A program made the position numbers and the translations under genes. Positions 15,611 to 23,525 of a stretch of DNA of 37,538 bases are shown piece after piece. Under the pieces are notes generated by a model. That model did not search any database, was not told the DNA's origin, and worked only from the letters and a program-made list of their open reading frames with translations. Origin of the DNA: Candidatus Methylomirabilota bacterium (GTDB lineage: Bacteria; Methylomirabilota; Methylomirabilia; Rokubacteriales; CSP1-6); contig DASYTI010000206.1 of NCBI GenBank assembly GCA_036002485.1, positions 1 through 37,538 on the forward strand, in the 5' to 3' direction. Within the stretch, counting starts at the first letter, position 1; the number at the start of each line of letters is the position of its first letter.

Positions 15611-17664
15611 TGTCGCGGCAAACGCCCGAGCCCGCTCTCCAGATCGAGCGGCTATCCGTGAGCTTCGAGACGCCGCGCGGCGAGGTCCAGGCGCTCCGCG
15701 ATGTCAGTCTCGAGATCGGGACCGGCGAGGTCTTCGGAATCGCGGGCGAGTCGGGCTCGGGCAAGAGCACGCTCGCCTTCGCGATCATGCGCGATCTGGC
15801 GTCCAACGCGAGGGTGGTCGGCGGCGCCATCCACTTCGCGGGCAAGGACCTCCTCGGCCTGGCCCCGGACGCCCTCCGGAGCATTCGGGGCCGGCGCATC
15901 GCCATGGTCTACCAGGACCCGAAGTCCGCCCTCAACCCGTCGATGCGCGCCGGGCAGCAGATCGCCGAGGTGCTCGAGATCCACGCGCTTGCCTCCCGGG
16001 CGGGCGCGGCGGCGCGCGCGCTCGAGCTGCTGGCCCTGGTCAACATCCCCGACCCATCGGCGGTCGCCCGCGCCTATCCGCATCAGCTCAGCGGCGGCAT
16101 GCAGCAGCGGGTGGTCATCGCCATGGCCCTCGCGGGTGACCCAGCCCTCCTCATCATGGACGAGCCGACCACGGGGCTCGACGTCACCACGCAGGCGCGG
16201 ATCCTCGAGCTGGTGGCCGGCTTCAGACACAATATCGGCGCGGCCATCCTCTACATCAGCCATGACCTTGCCGTCATCGCCCAGGTGAGCGACCGGGTGG
16301 GCATCCTCTACGCGGGCGAGCTGGTGGAGGCGGCGCCGGCCGCGCGGCTCTTCCGTCGCCCCGCGCACCCCTACACGAGCGGCCTGCTCGACGCCCTGCC
16401 TGATCTCGACCTGGCGCGCGCCTTCCGGCCGATCCGCGGCCGGCTCCCGGACCTCACGCACCTGCCCGAGGGCTGCGTCTTCGCGCCCCGCTGCGACTTT
16501 GTGGAGGATGCCTGCACTCGCGGGCAGCCTCCCATGGTCACCGTCGGCCCGGCGCACGCGGCACGCTGCCTGCGGTGGGAGACGGTGATCGCGACCCCGC
16601 CCACCCCCCAGGCGCGGCGCGCCGCCCTTCCATTGCCCGAGATCGCCGCACCTGTCGCGAGTGTCGAGAGCCTCACCAAGCACTACGACGAGCCGGGCGC
16701 CCTCACGCGGTGGCTGGGACTCGCGCGTCCACCCGTGCACGCGGTCGACGACGTGACGTTCGACGTCCGTGGCGGTGAGGTCCTGGCTCTCGTGGGCGAG
16801 AGCGGCTGCGGCAAGACCACGCTCGGTCGCCTCCTCCTGAGACTGCTGCCCCCGACCTCCGGCGCCGTGAGCATCCGCCGTCGGCAGTCCTTTGCTGAGA
16901 TCACGAACGACGCGGAGTTCCGCCGCGTGGTCCGCGTCGTGTTTCAGAACCCCGATTCATCGCTGAACCCCACCAAGCGCGTCGCGGCCATTCTCGAGCG
17001 TCCGCTGGCCATCCAGGGCGTGCCACGCCCGGCGCGCCGGGCCCGGGTCCGCGAGCTGCTCGAGGCCGTGCGCCTCGACGCCGGCTACCTTCGTCGCTTG
17101 CCTCGCGCGCTGAGCGGAGGAGAGAAGCAACGGGTGGCCATCGCGCGCGCCTTCGCCACGGGGCCCGAGCTGGTCGTCCTGGACGAGCCGCTCTCCGCGC
17201 TGGACGTGTCGAGCCAGGCCTCGGTGGTCGATCTCCTCACCGAATTGCGGAACCGGCTCGATGCGACGTACGTGTTCATCTCGCACGACCTGAGCCTCGT
17301 GCGCCACTTCGCCGACCGCATCGGCGTCATGTATCTCGGCCGCCTGGTGGAGCTAGGCACCATGGACGAGATCTTTGACCCGCCGTATCACCCCTACACG
17401 CGGGCGCTGCTCTCCTCGATCCCCGTGCCCGATCCGTCCGCGCGGGCGGTCACGGTCAGGCTCGAGGGCGCCGTGCCGAGCGCCCGCCGCCCACCGCCCG
17501 GCTGCCGCTTCCACACCCGCTGCCCGAGCAAGCTCGGTCGTATTTGCGAAGAGGTCGAGCCTCCCCTCCAGCGCGCGGACGGCACGCACTGGCTCGCTTG
17601 TCATATCCCGCTCGACGACCTGCGGCGCGAGCGGCCCGTTCGACCGGCCCGCGACTCAGTTTGA
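15610..17664 (+). CDS. Fused dipeptide-type ABC ATPase (DppD-DppF in one chain)
   Basis: A 684-residue protein holding both nucleotide-binding domains of a peptide importer. Domain 1 has Walker A GESGSGKST at 46-54, signature LSGGMQQ near 160 and Walker B 'LLIMDEPTTGLD' near 181-192. It is followed by the oligopeptide-transporter C-terminal extension with a Cys cluster ('GCVFAPRCDF...C'). Domain 2 has Walker A GESGCGKTT at 396-404, signature LSGGEKQ near 501, 'LVVLDEPLSALD' and a second Cys-rich extension ('CRFHTRCPS', 'ACHIP') that in the family can bind an iron-sulphur cluster. ATG 15610 overlaps the permease stop; a GTG one codon earlier is less likely. It powers the upstream permeases and may also serve the second permease set, which has no ATPase of its own nearby. 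Confidence 0.93.
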   Translation: MSRQTPEPALQIERLSVSFETPRGEVQALRDVSLEIGTGEVFGIAGESGSGKSTLAFAIMRDLASNARVVGGAIHFAGKDLLGLAPDALRSIRGRRIAMVYQDPKSALNPSMRAGQQIAEVLEIHALASRAGAAARALELLALVNIPDPSAVARAYPHQLSGGMQQRVVIAMALAGDPALLIMDEPTTGLDVTTQARILELVAGFRHNIGAAILYISHDLAVIAQVSDRVGILYAGELVEAAPAARLFRRPAHPYTSGLLDALPDLDLARAFRPIRGRLPDLTHLPEGCVFAPRCDFVEDACTRGQPPMVTVGPAHAARCLRWETVIATPPTPQARRAALPLPEIAAPVASVESLTKHYDEPGALTRWLGLARPPVHAVDDVTFDVRGGEVLALVGESGCGKTTLGRLLLRLLPPTSGAVSIRRRQSFAEITNDAEFRRVVRVVFQNPDSSLNPTKRVAAILERPLAIQGVPRPARRARVRELLEAVRLDAGYLRRLPRALSGGEKQRVAIARAFATGPELVVLDEPLSALDVSSQASVVDLLTELRNRLDATYVFISHDLSLVRHFADRIGVMYLGRLVELGTMDEIFDPPYHPYTRALLSSIPVPDPSARAVTVRLEGAVPSARRPPPGCRFHTRCPSKLGRICEEVEPPLQRADGTHWLACHIPLDDLRRERPVRPARDSV

Positions 17665-17667
17665 GCG

Positions 17668-17887
17668 CTGGCACTGGGGCAAGTTGCGAGCCAGATCAAC
17701 TCAGCTCTCGCCTCGGGCTGCGCCCTCAGCTCGAACGGCCACGCGCGAGCGGGCCGGCAGCCCGAGGCGTACGTGGGTGTACGTTGAGGGTTGCTGGCCC
17801 GCTCGCAACGTGGCAGTTCGAGCTGAGCGGCTCGGCCGCGAAGCGAGGGCTGAGTGGATCTGGCGAAGTAAATTGACCCAGTGCCGG
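17668..17887. repeat. 220-bp foldback element (imperfect inverted repeat)
   Basis: Almost the whole 295-bp gap between the fused ATPase and the next binding protein is one imperfect palindrome. Arms of about 100 nt (17668-17772 and 17779-17887) pair around a short GTGGGT loop. Terminal parts read CTGGCACTGGGGCAAGTT on the left against CCGGCACTGGGTCAATTT as the complement of the right, and later blocks AGCTCGAAC and GCGAGCGGGCC pair exactly. It has no transposase or convincing gene. It could be a MITE or foldback element, or a processed transcript end. Its right end overlaps the region upstream of the next gene's promoter. Confidence 0.85.
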
Positions 17888-17959
17888 TGGCGCCCACGCC
17901 TTGCGCCCTGCCGCACCCGCTGCTAACATCGGCGCCCACCATTCCAGAGGAGGCGCTCA

Positions 17960-19570
17960 ATGCGCAGGCATGTCCGCTTGATCATGATCATGGCCGTCGC
18001 GCTCTTCACTGCCCTGCACTCCACGCCGTCTCCGGAGACCGAGGCCCAGCCCAAGCGCGGAGGCACCCTGGTCATGCTGGTGCAGCCCGAGCCGCCGACG
18101 CTGGCCTCGTATCTCTCCACCTCGGGGCCGATCGGGCAGGTCACGGCCAAGGTCTACGACGGGCTGCTCGAGTACGACTTCAACCTGAACCCGTTGGCGA
18201 GCCTGGCCGAGTCGTGGCAGGTGGCCGCGGATGGGAAGAGCGTCACCTTCAAGCTGCGGCGAGGCGTGCGCTTCCACGACGGCAAGCCGTTCTCGAGCGC
18301 GGACGTGAAGTTCTCGGTGATGGAGGTGCTGAAAAAGGTGCATCCGCGGGGGCCCAACACCTTTCGCTCGGTGACCGACATCGAGACGCCGGACGAGGCG
18401 ACGGCCGTGTTCAAGCTGGACCAGCCCGCGCCCTATATCCTGCGGGCGCTGTCGGGCTACGAGTCACCCATGCTCCCCAGGCACCTCTTCGAGGGGCAGG
18501 ATCCGAAGAGTGCTCCGAATGCCAACAAGCCCGTGGGCACGGGGCCCTTCAAGTTCGTGGAGTGGGACAAGGGGCAGTTCATCCGGCTCGACCGCAATGA
18601 CCAGTACTGGAAGCCGGGGCAGCCCTATCTGGACCGCATCGTGGCGCGCTTCATCCCGGATCCCTCCACGCGCTCGGCGGCCATGGAGAAGGGGGAGGTG
18701 CACTTCGCGGCCTTCGACGCCATCCCGTTCGTGGACGTGAACCGCCTGAAGGCTCTGCCCCACATCGCCATCACCCTCGAGGGCTATTCGATGGTCAATC
18801 CCATCACGCTCCTCGAGATGAACAGCAAGCACCCGCCTCTGGACAAGAAGGAAGTCCGCCAGGCCATCGCCTACGCGGTGGACCGGAAGTTCATCATCGA
18901 GAATATCTGGTTCGGCTTCGGCCGCCCCGCCACGGGCCCGCTCAACGCCAACTTCGCCAAGACGGGACTGTACACGAGCGAGGTGCGGCGCTATGACACC
19001 CCCGACCGGATCGAGCGGGCCAACAGGCTTCTCGACGCGGCGGGGCTCAAGCGCGGGGCCGACGGCATGCGCTTCAAGATCATCCACGACATCCTGCCCT
19101 ACGGCGAGCAGTGGCAGCGGCTCGGCGAGTACATCAAGCAGGCCCTCGGCCAGATCGGCATCGACGTCACCCTGCGCCACGAGGACGTGCCCAGCTGGCT
19201 CAAGCGCATCTTCACCAACTACGACTTCGACCTGACCTCGGACTTCTACTACAACCTGGCTGATCCCGTGCTGGGCGTGCACCGTCAGTACCTGACGGAT
19301 CAGATCCGCCAGGGCACGGTCTTCGTCAACAGCACGCGCTACTCGAACCCAAAGGTGGACGATCTGCTGAAGTCGGGGACGATCGAATCCAACCCGGCCA
19401 AGCGCGCCGCCCTCTACAAGGAGTTTCAGAAGACCGTGGTGGACGACAGCCCCATCGTGTGGCTCTTCGACATGCAGTTCGTCAACATGTCCAACAACCG
19501 CTTCCAGGACATCATCACGAGCCCGCTCGGCGTCTACGGTAGCTTCGACCGGGCCTGGCAGAAGCCGTAG
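17960..19570 (+). CDS. ABC transporter substrate-binding protein (SBP family 5)
   Basis: A 536-residue peptide/nickel-type solute-binding protein with a Sec-type signal ('RLIMIMAVALFTALHS', cleavage near 'TEAQP'), unlike the Tat signal of the binding protein at 12084. Family marks are 'KRGGTLVMLVQPEPPTL', 'VYDGLLEYDFNLNPLASLAESW', 'TFKLRRGVRFHDGKPFSSADVKFS' region (residues about 94-116) and 'VRQAIAYAVDRKFII'. AGAGGAGG at 17946-17953 gives a strong ribosome site for ATG 17960. Two permeases follow within 50 nt, but no ATPase gene. No lipobox Cys is seen, so anchoring to the membrane is not indicated. The ligand is unknown. Confidence 0.93.
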   Translation: MRRHVRLIMIMAVALFTALHSTPSPETEAQPKRGGTLVMLVQPEPPTLASYLSTSGPIGQVTAKVYDGLLEYDFNLNPLASLAESWQVAADGKSVTFKLRRGVRFHDGKPFSSADVKFSVMEVLKKVHPRGPNTFRSVTDIETPDEATAVFKLDQPAPYILRALSGYESPMLPRHLFEGQDPKSAPNANKPVGTGPFKFVEWDKGQFIRLDRNDQYWKPGQPYLDRIVARFIPDPSTRSAAMEKGEVHFAAFDAIPFVDVNRLKALPHIAITLEGYSMVNPITLLEMNSKHPPLDKKEVRQAIAYAVDRKFIIENIWFGFGRPATGPLNANFAKTGLYTSEVRRYDTPDRIERANRLLDAAGLKRGADGMRFKIIHDILPYGEQWQRLGEYIKQALGQIGIDVTLRHEDVPSWLKRIFTNYDFDLTSDFYYNLADPVLGVHRQYLTDQIRQGTVFVNSTRYSNPKVDDLLKSGTIESNPAKRAALYKEFQKTVVDDSPIVWLFDMQFVNMSNNRFQDIITSPLGVYGSFDRAWQKP

Positions 19571-19619
19571 CGCCGGTATCTGGTCGCCGGCTCCGCGGGA
19601 ATGGCGGGCGGCGCTGCCC

Positions 19620-20597
19620 ATGAGTCCCCGCGTCCGCTACGTCGCCCGCCGGCTCCTCCACGCCATCCCCATCGTCCTGGCCATCGTGGTGCTCAATTTC
19701 TTCCTGCTGCACCTGGCCCCCGGCGATGCGGCCACCGTGCTGGCGGGCGAGGCGGGCTCGGCCACGCCGGAATACATGGCCCAGCTCCGCGCGCGCTTCG
19801 GGCTCGACCAGCCGCTCGGGCTTCAGCTCTGGGCCTATACGCGGAACATCCTCACGCTGAATCTCGGGTATTCCTTCCGTCACGACCAGCCGGTCTTCAC
19901 GCTGATCGTGGCCCGGCTCTGGCCGACCCTGCTCTTGATGGTGACCACGCTCGTCCTCTCGGTGACGGTGGGCTCGCTGCTCGGACTGCTCGCCGCCACG
20001 GGTCTTCATCGCTGGCGCGACACCGTCATCTCGATCTTCGCCCTCGTCTCCTATGCCACCCCGCTCTTCTGGCTGGGCCTCATGCTCATCGTGCTGTTCT
20101 CGATCCGGCTGGGCTGGCTGCCCACGAGCGGGATGGAGAGCATCGGCGCCTTCAAGACGGGCTGGGCGCGCGCCCTCGACATCGGCCGGCATCTGATCCT
20201 GCCCACGGGCGCGCTCTCGCTCTTCTACATGGCGCTCTACACCCGCCTCATGCGGGCCTCGCTGCTGGAGCAGGCGGGCATGGACTACGTGACGACGGCG
20301 CGGTCCAAGGGGCTCTCGGAGGGGCGCATCGTCTGGGCCCACACGCTGCGAAACGCGCTCCTGCCCGTGGTGACCATGGCGGGGCTGCAGACCGGGGGCT
20401 TGCTGGGTGGCTCCGTCATCGTGGAGACGGTGTTCGGCTGGCCGGGGCTCGGACTCCTGGCCTTTCAGTCGCTCTTCGCACGCGATCTGAACCTGCTCCT
20501 CGGCATCTTCTTCCTCTCCGCCTGCACGGTGGTGGTGGTGAACCTGGCCGTGGATCTCCTCTACACGCTGCTCGACCCGCGCATCGAGGTCGCCTGA
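19620..20597 (+). CDS. ABC transporter permease (DppB/OppB type)
   Basis: A 325-residue permease with the DppB-type N-terminus 'RYVARRLLHAIPIVLAIVVL' and periplasmic 'APGDAATVLAGEAGSATPEYM', then 'LRARFGLDQPLGLQLWAY'. Core membrane segments follow, with the ATPase-contact loop 'ARSKGLSEGRIVWAHTLRNA' near residues 225-245. ATG 19620 lies 49 nt after the binding-protein stop with no strong ribosome site. Its TGA overlaps the ATG of the next permease by one base. It forms the channel of the second importer with the following gene. Confidence 0.93.
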   Translation: MSPRVRYVARRLLHAIPIVLAIVVLNFFLLHLAPGDAATVLAGEAGSATPEYMAQLRARFGLDQPLGLQLWAYTRNILTLNLGYSFRHDQPVFTLIVARLWPTLLLMVTTLVLSVTVGSLLGLLAATGLHRWRDTVISIFALVSYATPLFWLGLMLIVLFSIRLGWLPTSGMESIGAFKTGWARALDIGRHLILPTGALSLFYMALYTRLMRASLLEQAGMDYVTTARSKGLSEGRIVWAHTLRNALLPVVTMAGLQTGGLLGGSVIVETVFGWPGLGLLAFQSLFARDLNLLLGIFFLSACTVVVVNLAVDLLYTLLDPRIEVA

Positions 20598-21421
20598 TGG
20601 CCGCCTTCTCGCGCCGCTATGGCCGGAATCGCGCGGCGGTGCTCGGCCTCTGCATCCTGGGCGCCGTCGTCCTCCTGGCCCTGGCCGCGCCGTGGATCAG
20701 CCCGGGGAGCCCCTTCCGGCTCGCGGGCAAGCCGCTTTCCCCGCCCTTCGGCGAGTATCTCTTCGGCACCGACACGCTCGGCCGCGATGTGGCCGCGGGC
20801 ATCACGCACGGCGCGCGCACGTCGCTCCTCATCGGGCTGGTGGCCACGACGATGGCGGTGGCCGTGGGCACCGTGCTCGGCGGGCTGGCGGGCTTCTACG
20901 GCGGCATCGTGGACGATCTCTTGATGCGGGTGACGGAGTTTTTCCAGACCATTCCGGCCTTTCTCTTCGCCATCGTGCTGGTCGCGGTGCTTGGCTCGTC
21001 ACTCTCGAGCACGGTGATGGCCATCACCGTGGTGTCCTGGCCCGCGGTGGCGCGGCTCGTGCGCGGAGAGTTCCTCGGCATGCGCCGGCGCGACTTCGTC
21101 CAGGCGTGCATCGGACTCGGGATGCCGGATGCGCGCATCATCTTCCGCCACATCCTGCCGAACTGCCTGGCCCCGATCATCGTGCTCGCCTCCCTCATGG
21201 TCGCCACGGCCATCCTCATCGAGTCGGGCCTCTCCTTCCTCGGGCTCTCCGATCCCAACGTGATGAGCTGGGGCTTTCAGGTAGGGGCCGGGCGCGGCGT
21301 GCTCCGGGTGGCCTGGTGGCTCTGCGCCATTCCGGGCGTGGCCATTCTCCTCACCGTGCTGGCCATCAATCTGGTGGGCGAGGGCCTGAACGACGCGCTG
21401 AACCCCCGTCTCCGGCGGTAG
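20597..21421 (+). CDS. ABC transporter permease (DppC/OppC type)
   Basis: A 274-residue permease, the same length as the DppC-type gene at 14786. The N-terminal segment 'VLGLCILGAVVLLALAAPW' is followed by the family's 'EYLFGTDTLGRDVAAGITHG'. The ATPase-contact loop reads 'ACIGLGMPDARIIFRHILP'. ATG 20597 overlaps the preceding TGA; the open frame extends far upstream, but only from here does the sequence match the family. No ATPase gene follows: the next gene is an antitoxin 60 nt on. The pair must borrow ATPases, most simply the fused one at 15610 (inference). Confidence 0.93.
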   Translation: MAAFSRRYGRNRAAVLGLCILGAVVLLALAAPWISPGSPFRLAGKPLSPPFGEYLFGTDTLGRDVAAGITHGARTSLLIGLVATTMAVAVGTVLGGLAGFYGGIVDDLLMRVTEFFQTIPAFLFAIVLVAVLGSSLSSTVMAITVVSWPAVARLVRGEFLGMRRRDFVQACIGLGMPDARIIFRHILPNCLAPIIVLASLMVATAILIESGLSFLGLSDPNVMSWGFQVGAGRGVLRVAWWLCAIPGVAILLTVLAINLVGEGLNDALNPRLRR

Positions 21422-21427
21422 GCACTC

Positions 21428-21467
21428 TTGACCGTGATGCCATATGGCGGTACCATTGCTGCCATAT
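21428..21467 (+). promoter_or_regulatory. Toxin-antitoxin promoter with paired operator sites
   Basis: TTGACC at 21428-21433 and TACCAT at 21451-21456 are separated by exactly 17 nt, a good sigma-70 promoter. TGCCATAT occurs at 21438-21445 inside the spacer and again at 21460-21467 just after the -10. The two copies are 22 nt apart, two helical turns, and the first lies in the perfect palindrome GCCATATGGC. This fits autorepression by the antitoxin or the toxin-antitoxin complex (inference). Confidence 0.6.
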
Positions 21468-21481
21468 TGCAGGAGGCGGCC

Positions 21482-21916
21482 ATGGTCACAGCCCTGATGA
21501 TCGCGGAAACCCTCGGGGGCCGAAACGTGCTCCGGGAGCGTCTGGCAGACTACTCGGCCGTCGTTCGTCGGACACGAGAGGGGCTGCCCTACGCCGCCCT
21601 GTCGGCTGTCGCGAAACGTTACGGCATCCCCCTGGCCACCCTGGCCCGCGTGATCGGTCTCCCGGAACGCACCATGGCGCGCCGGAAGAAGGAGCGACGA
21701 CTCAGAGCGGATGAGTCGGACCGGCTGCTCCGCGTGGCGCGCGTGGCCACGTCGGCCGAGGACATACTGGGAGCCCAGGCCAAGGCGGGGCGGTGGCTGC
21801 AGAATCCCAACCGGGCCCTCGGCGGCGCGATGCCCCTCGACCTGCTGGACACTGACCTCGGCGCCGAGGAGGTCGTGACGATCCTCGGTCGCATCGAGTA
21901 CGGCGTCTACAGCTGA
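21482..21916 (+). CDS. Xre/MbcA/ParS-type antitoxin (DUF2384)
   Basis: A 144-residue antitoxin of the RES-Xre type. It has an N-terminal helix-turn-helix-like region ('YAALSAVAKRYGIPLATLARVIGLPERTM', residues about 37-66) and the C-terminal toxin-binding domain ('AEDILGAQAKAGRWLQNPNRALGGAMPLDLLDTDLGAEEV', split over residues about 93-132), with the typical 'GRIEYGVYS' end. ATG 21482 is chosen because GGAGG lies just before it. An apparent earlier TTG in frame at 21428 is the -35 box of the promoter. The TGA (21914-21916) overlaps the proposed CTG start of the RES toxin. The protein should neutralise the toxin and repress its own promoter. Confidence 0.92.
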   Translation: MVTALMIAETLGGRNVLRERLADYSAVVRRTREGLPYAALSAVAKRYGIPLATLARVIGLPERTMARRKKERRLRADESDRLLRVARVATSAEDILGAQAKAGRWLQNPNRALGGAMPLDLLDTDLGAEEVVTILGRIEYGVYS

Positions 21917-22371
21917 TCCGGGTCTGGCGCCTCACGCAGTCTCGGCACGCCGCCTTCGACGGAGAAGGCGCACGGCTCTTCGGCGGGCGCTGGAACCATC
22001 GCGGAACCCCTCTCGTCTACACGTCGTCCGCGCTGTCCCTTGCCGCCATGGAATTGCTCGTGCACGTGGATGACGAGGATCTCGCGGAGAACTACGTGGC
22101 TCTGGCCGCGGACATTCCGGATTCCGTGGAGATCACGCGAGCTCGAGCTTCCGATCTCCCACGGGACTGGAGAACCCTTCCGCGGCCGCAGGCCCTCGCC
22201 GATCTGGGCAGCCGCTGGGCCGCCGCGCACGCGACCGCGGTACTCGCGGTGCCGTCGGCGGTCATTCTCCAGGAGCTGAACTACCTCCTCAACCCGCTCC
22301 ACCGGTACTTCAAGCGCATCCGCATCGGCCGGCCCGAGCCGTTCTCCTTCGATCCGCGGCTCTGGCGGTAA
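21913..22371 (+). CDS. RES-domain toxin, apparent CTG start
   Basis: A 152-residue RES toxin. Members of this family (ParT, MbcT, Pseudomonas Res) deplete or modify NAD or ADP-ribosylate a target. The three key residues line up with the Arg35/Tyr45/Glu56 spacing known for P. putida Res: Arg26 in 'GGRWN', Tyr36 in 'LVYTS' and Glu47 in 'AAMELLVH'. The conserved N-terminus 'IRVWRLTQSRHAAFDGEGARL' lies before the first ATG in frame (22048, which would remove Arg26 and Tyr36). No ATG, GTG or TTG exists near the required start; CTG 21913 overlaps the antitoxin stop as CTGA, the same arrangement as the common ATGA coupling. Starting at 22048 would give an inactive stub, so the longer reading is preferred. 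Confidence 0.85.
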   Translation: MIRVWRLTQSRHAAFDGEGARLFGGRWNHRGTPLVYTSSALSLAAMELLVHVDDEDLAENYVALAADIPDSVEITRARASDLPRDWRTLPRPQALADLGSRWAAAHATAVLAVPSAVILQELNYLLNPLHRYFKRIRIGRPEPFSFDPRLWR

Positions 22372-22394
22372 GCGACTTCACCCTCTCCCCGCTC

Positions 22395-22538
22395 TCAGGG
22401 TTTAGGAATCTCGCAGGCCTTGGACTTCCAGACGCCACCCTCTCTCTTGCAACGCTCCTCATCCGACATGCCCGCGCATGCCACCATGCCGATAGCGACG
22501 ATCATCAGGGTGACGGCGATCCAGGATCTCTTCCTCAT
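22395..22538 (-). CDS. Small lipoprotein, 47 residues
   Basis: A short - strand gene. A GGAGGG ribosome site precedes ATG 22538, and the product begins 'MRKRSWIAVTLMIVAIGMVAC', a lipoprotein signal with lipobox MVAC (Cys21). The mature part of 27 residues has two further cysteines ('EERCKREGGVWKSKACEIP'), which could form a disulphide. The product is probably anchored in a membrane facing the periplasm. No function is recognised; the pattern 'C..eGG.W....C' is seen in small secreted proteins of various bacteria. It is divergent from the SIMPL-like gene and ends 24 nt after the convergent RES toxin stop. Confidence 0.75.
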   Translation of the reverse strand: MRKRSWIAVTLMIVAIGMVACAGMSDEERCKREGGVWKSKACEIPKP

Positions 22539-22726
22539 GGCGCCCTCCGGTGAAATGCCCACGGCTCAGGTTAGTCTCCGCCGGCGTGGCCGGTCAATGT
22601 TGGGCATTCCTCTGACGACACTTGTCACATGTCGGCGGGAGCCGCTCGCGTGCCATTCGGCGGGTCCGTAGTCGCGGCCACTTACCGCGCCTGAGCGGTG
22701 GCACCCCCCTTGCTCCCCGCAATGGC

Positions 22727-23523
22727 ATGAGAAAATTTCGCGTCGCCGTCAGGCTGCTGGTCCTGGTCCTCGCACTGCTCATGCTCCACTCGGCGGCGCA
22801 GGGGCAGACGGGCCGTTCCGCCCAGGTCTATCAGATGGCCGGCACGTGCTCGGTCGAGGTGAGGCCGGATGTCGCCGTGATCGTCGGGGGCGTCGCCGCG
22901 GGCGCGCTCCAGCCCATCGAGGCCGTCGACAAGCTCGAGAAGCAGCTCGCGCTCCTTCGCGGCTATCTGGACAGCAATCGCGGCCAGCTCCAGCTCCTCG
23001 AGCGTGTGCGGACCCTGAGAACTTCCCCGGCGCGCCGCCCCCTGGATGCGGAGCCGCCCTTCCAGGTGGTGCAGCGGCTGCGCGCGGAGCTTCCCGTCAA
23101 CGCGCCCATCGATCAGATCCTTCAGCGACTGATCGAGCTGGGGCTCGACCGCTTCGGCGATGACGTCCTGAACACGGGTGGCTCCCGGCGCGAGCCGGTG
23201 GTGCGCTCATTCGCGACCTGGATGCGAAGCTCAACGACCTCCAGCAGAGCTGCGCCACGGCCGCCTGGAAGGCCTGGTGCCTGACCACTCCCGACGCCGC
23301 GGGAATCTGCGCGGGCGACAAGCCGCCCGCCGAGCTCCAGGTGCAGAACTTCAACGTGCAGTCGGAGGAAAAAGTCCTCCGTCCCGACGGGGGCGTCAAC
23401 TACTGGCGATTCAATGTCTCGCGCGGCCAGCGCTCCGGGGAGCGGCCCGAGCTGCTCGGCAACGTCTCCCTTCGCCTCACCGGAAATATCTACGCGGTCT
23501 ACCGCCGCGAGCCCACCCTCTAG
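22727..23523 (+). pseudogene. SIMPL/DUF541-like secreted protein, frameshifted
   Basis: The first 160 codons (22727 to about 23210) encode a signal peptide ('VAVRLLVLVLALLMLHSAAQG') and a SIMPL-like start 'GTCSVEVRPDVAVIVGGVAAG', a periplasmic fold found in proteins of mostly unknown role. Coding then continues one frame back: 'IRDLDAKLNDLQQSC', 'AWCLTTPDAAGICAGDKPP' and 'VNYWRFNVSRGQ' up to TAG 23521-23523. A single missing base between about 23200 and 23212 would explain it; restoring one gives ...EPVVR-x-IRDLDAKL. Without it the first frame ends in low-complexity residues at 23284. It may be a real mutation or a sequencing error. The whole protein would be about 265 residues. No clear ribosome site precedes ATG 22727. 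Confidence 0.65.
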
Positions 23524-23525
23524 AT

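Noticed and set aside
17544-17960. Several short open frames within the 17.7-kb foldback element
   Set aside because: They arise from the palindrome on both strands and have no ribosome sites or family motifs.
21428-21481. TTG 21428 as the antitoxin start
   Set aside because: This TTG is part of the TTGACC -35 box; ATG 21482 has its own GGAGG ribosome site.
22539-22726. AATGCCCA (22554) with TGGGCATT (22602), and GACA/TGTC pairs near 22617-22633, as operators
   Set aside because: Short matches in a divergent gap with no promoter boxes at fitting positions; they could be chance.
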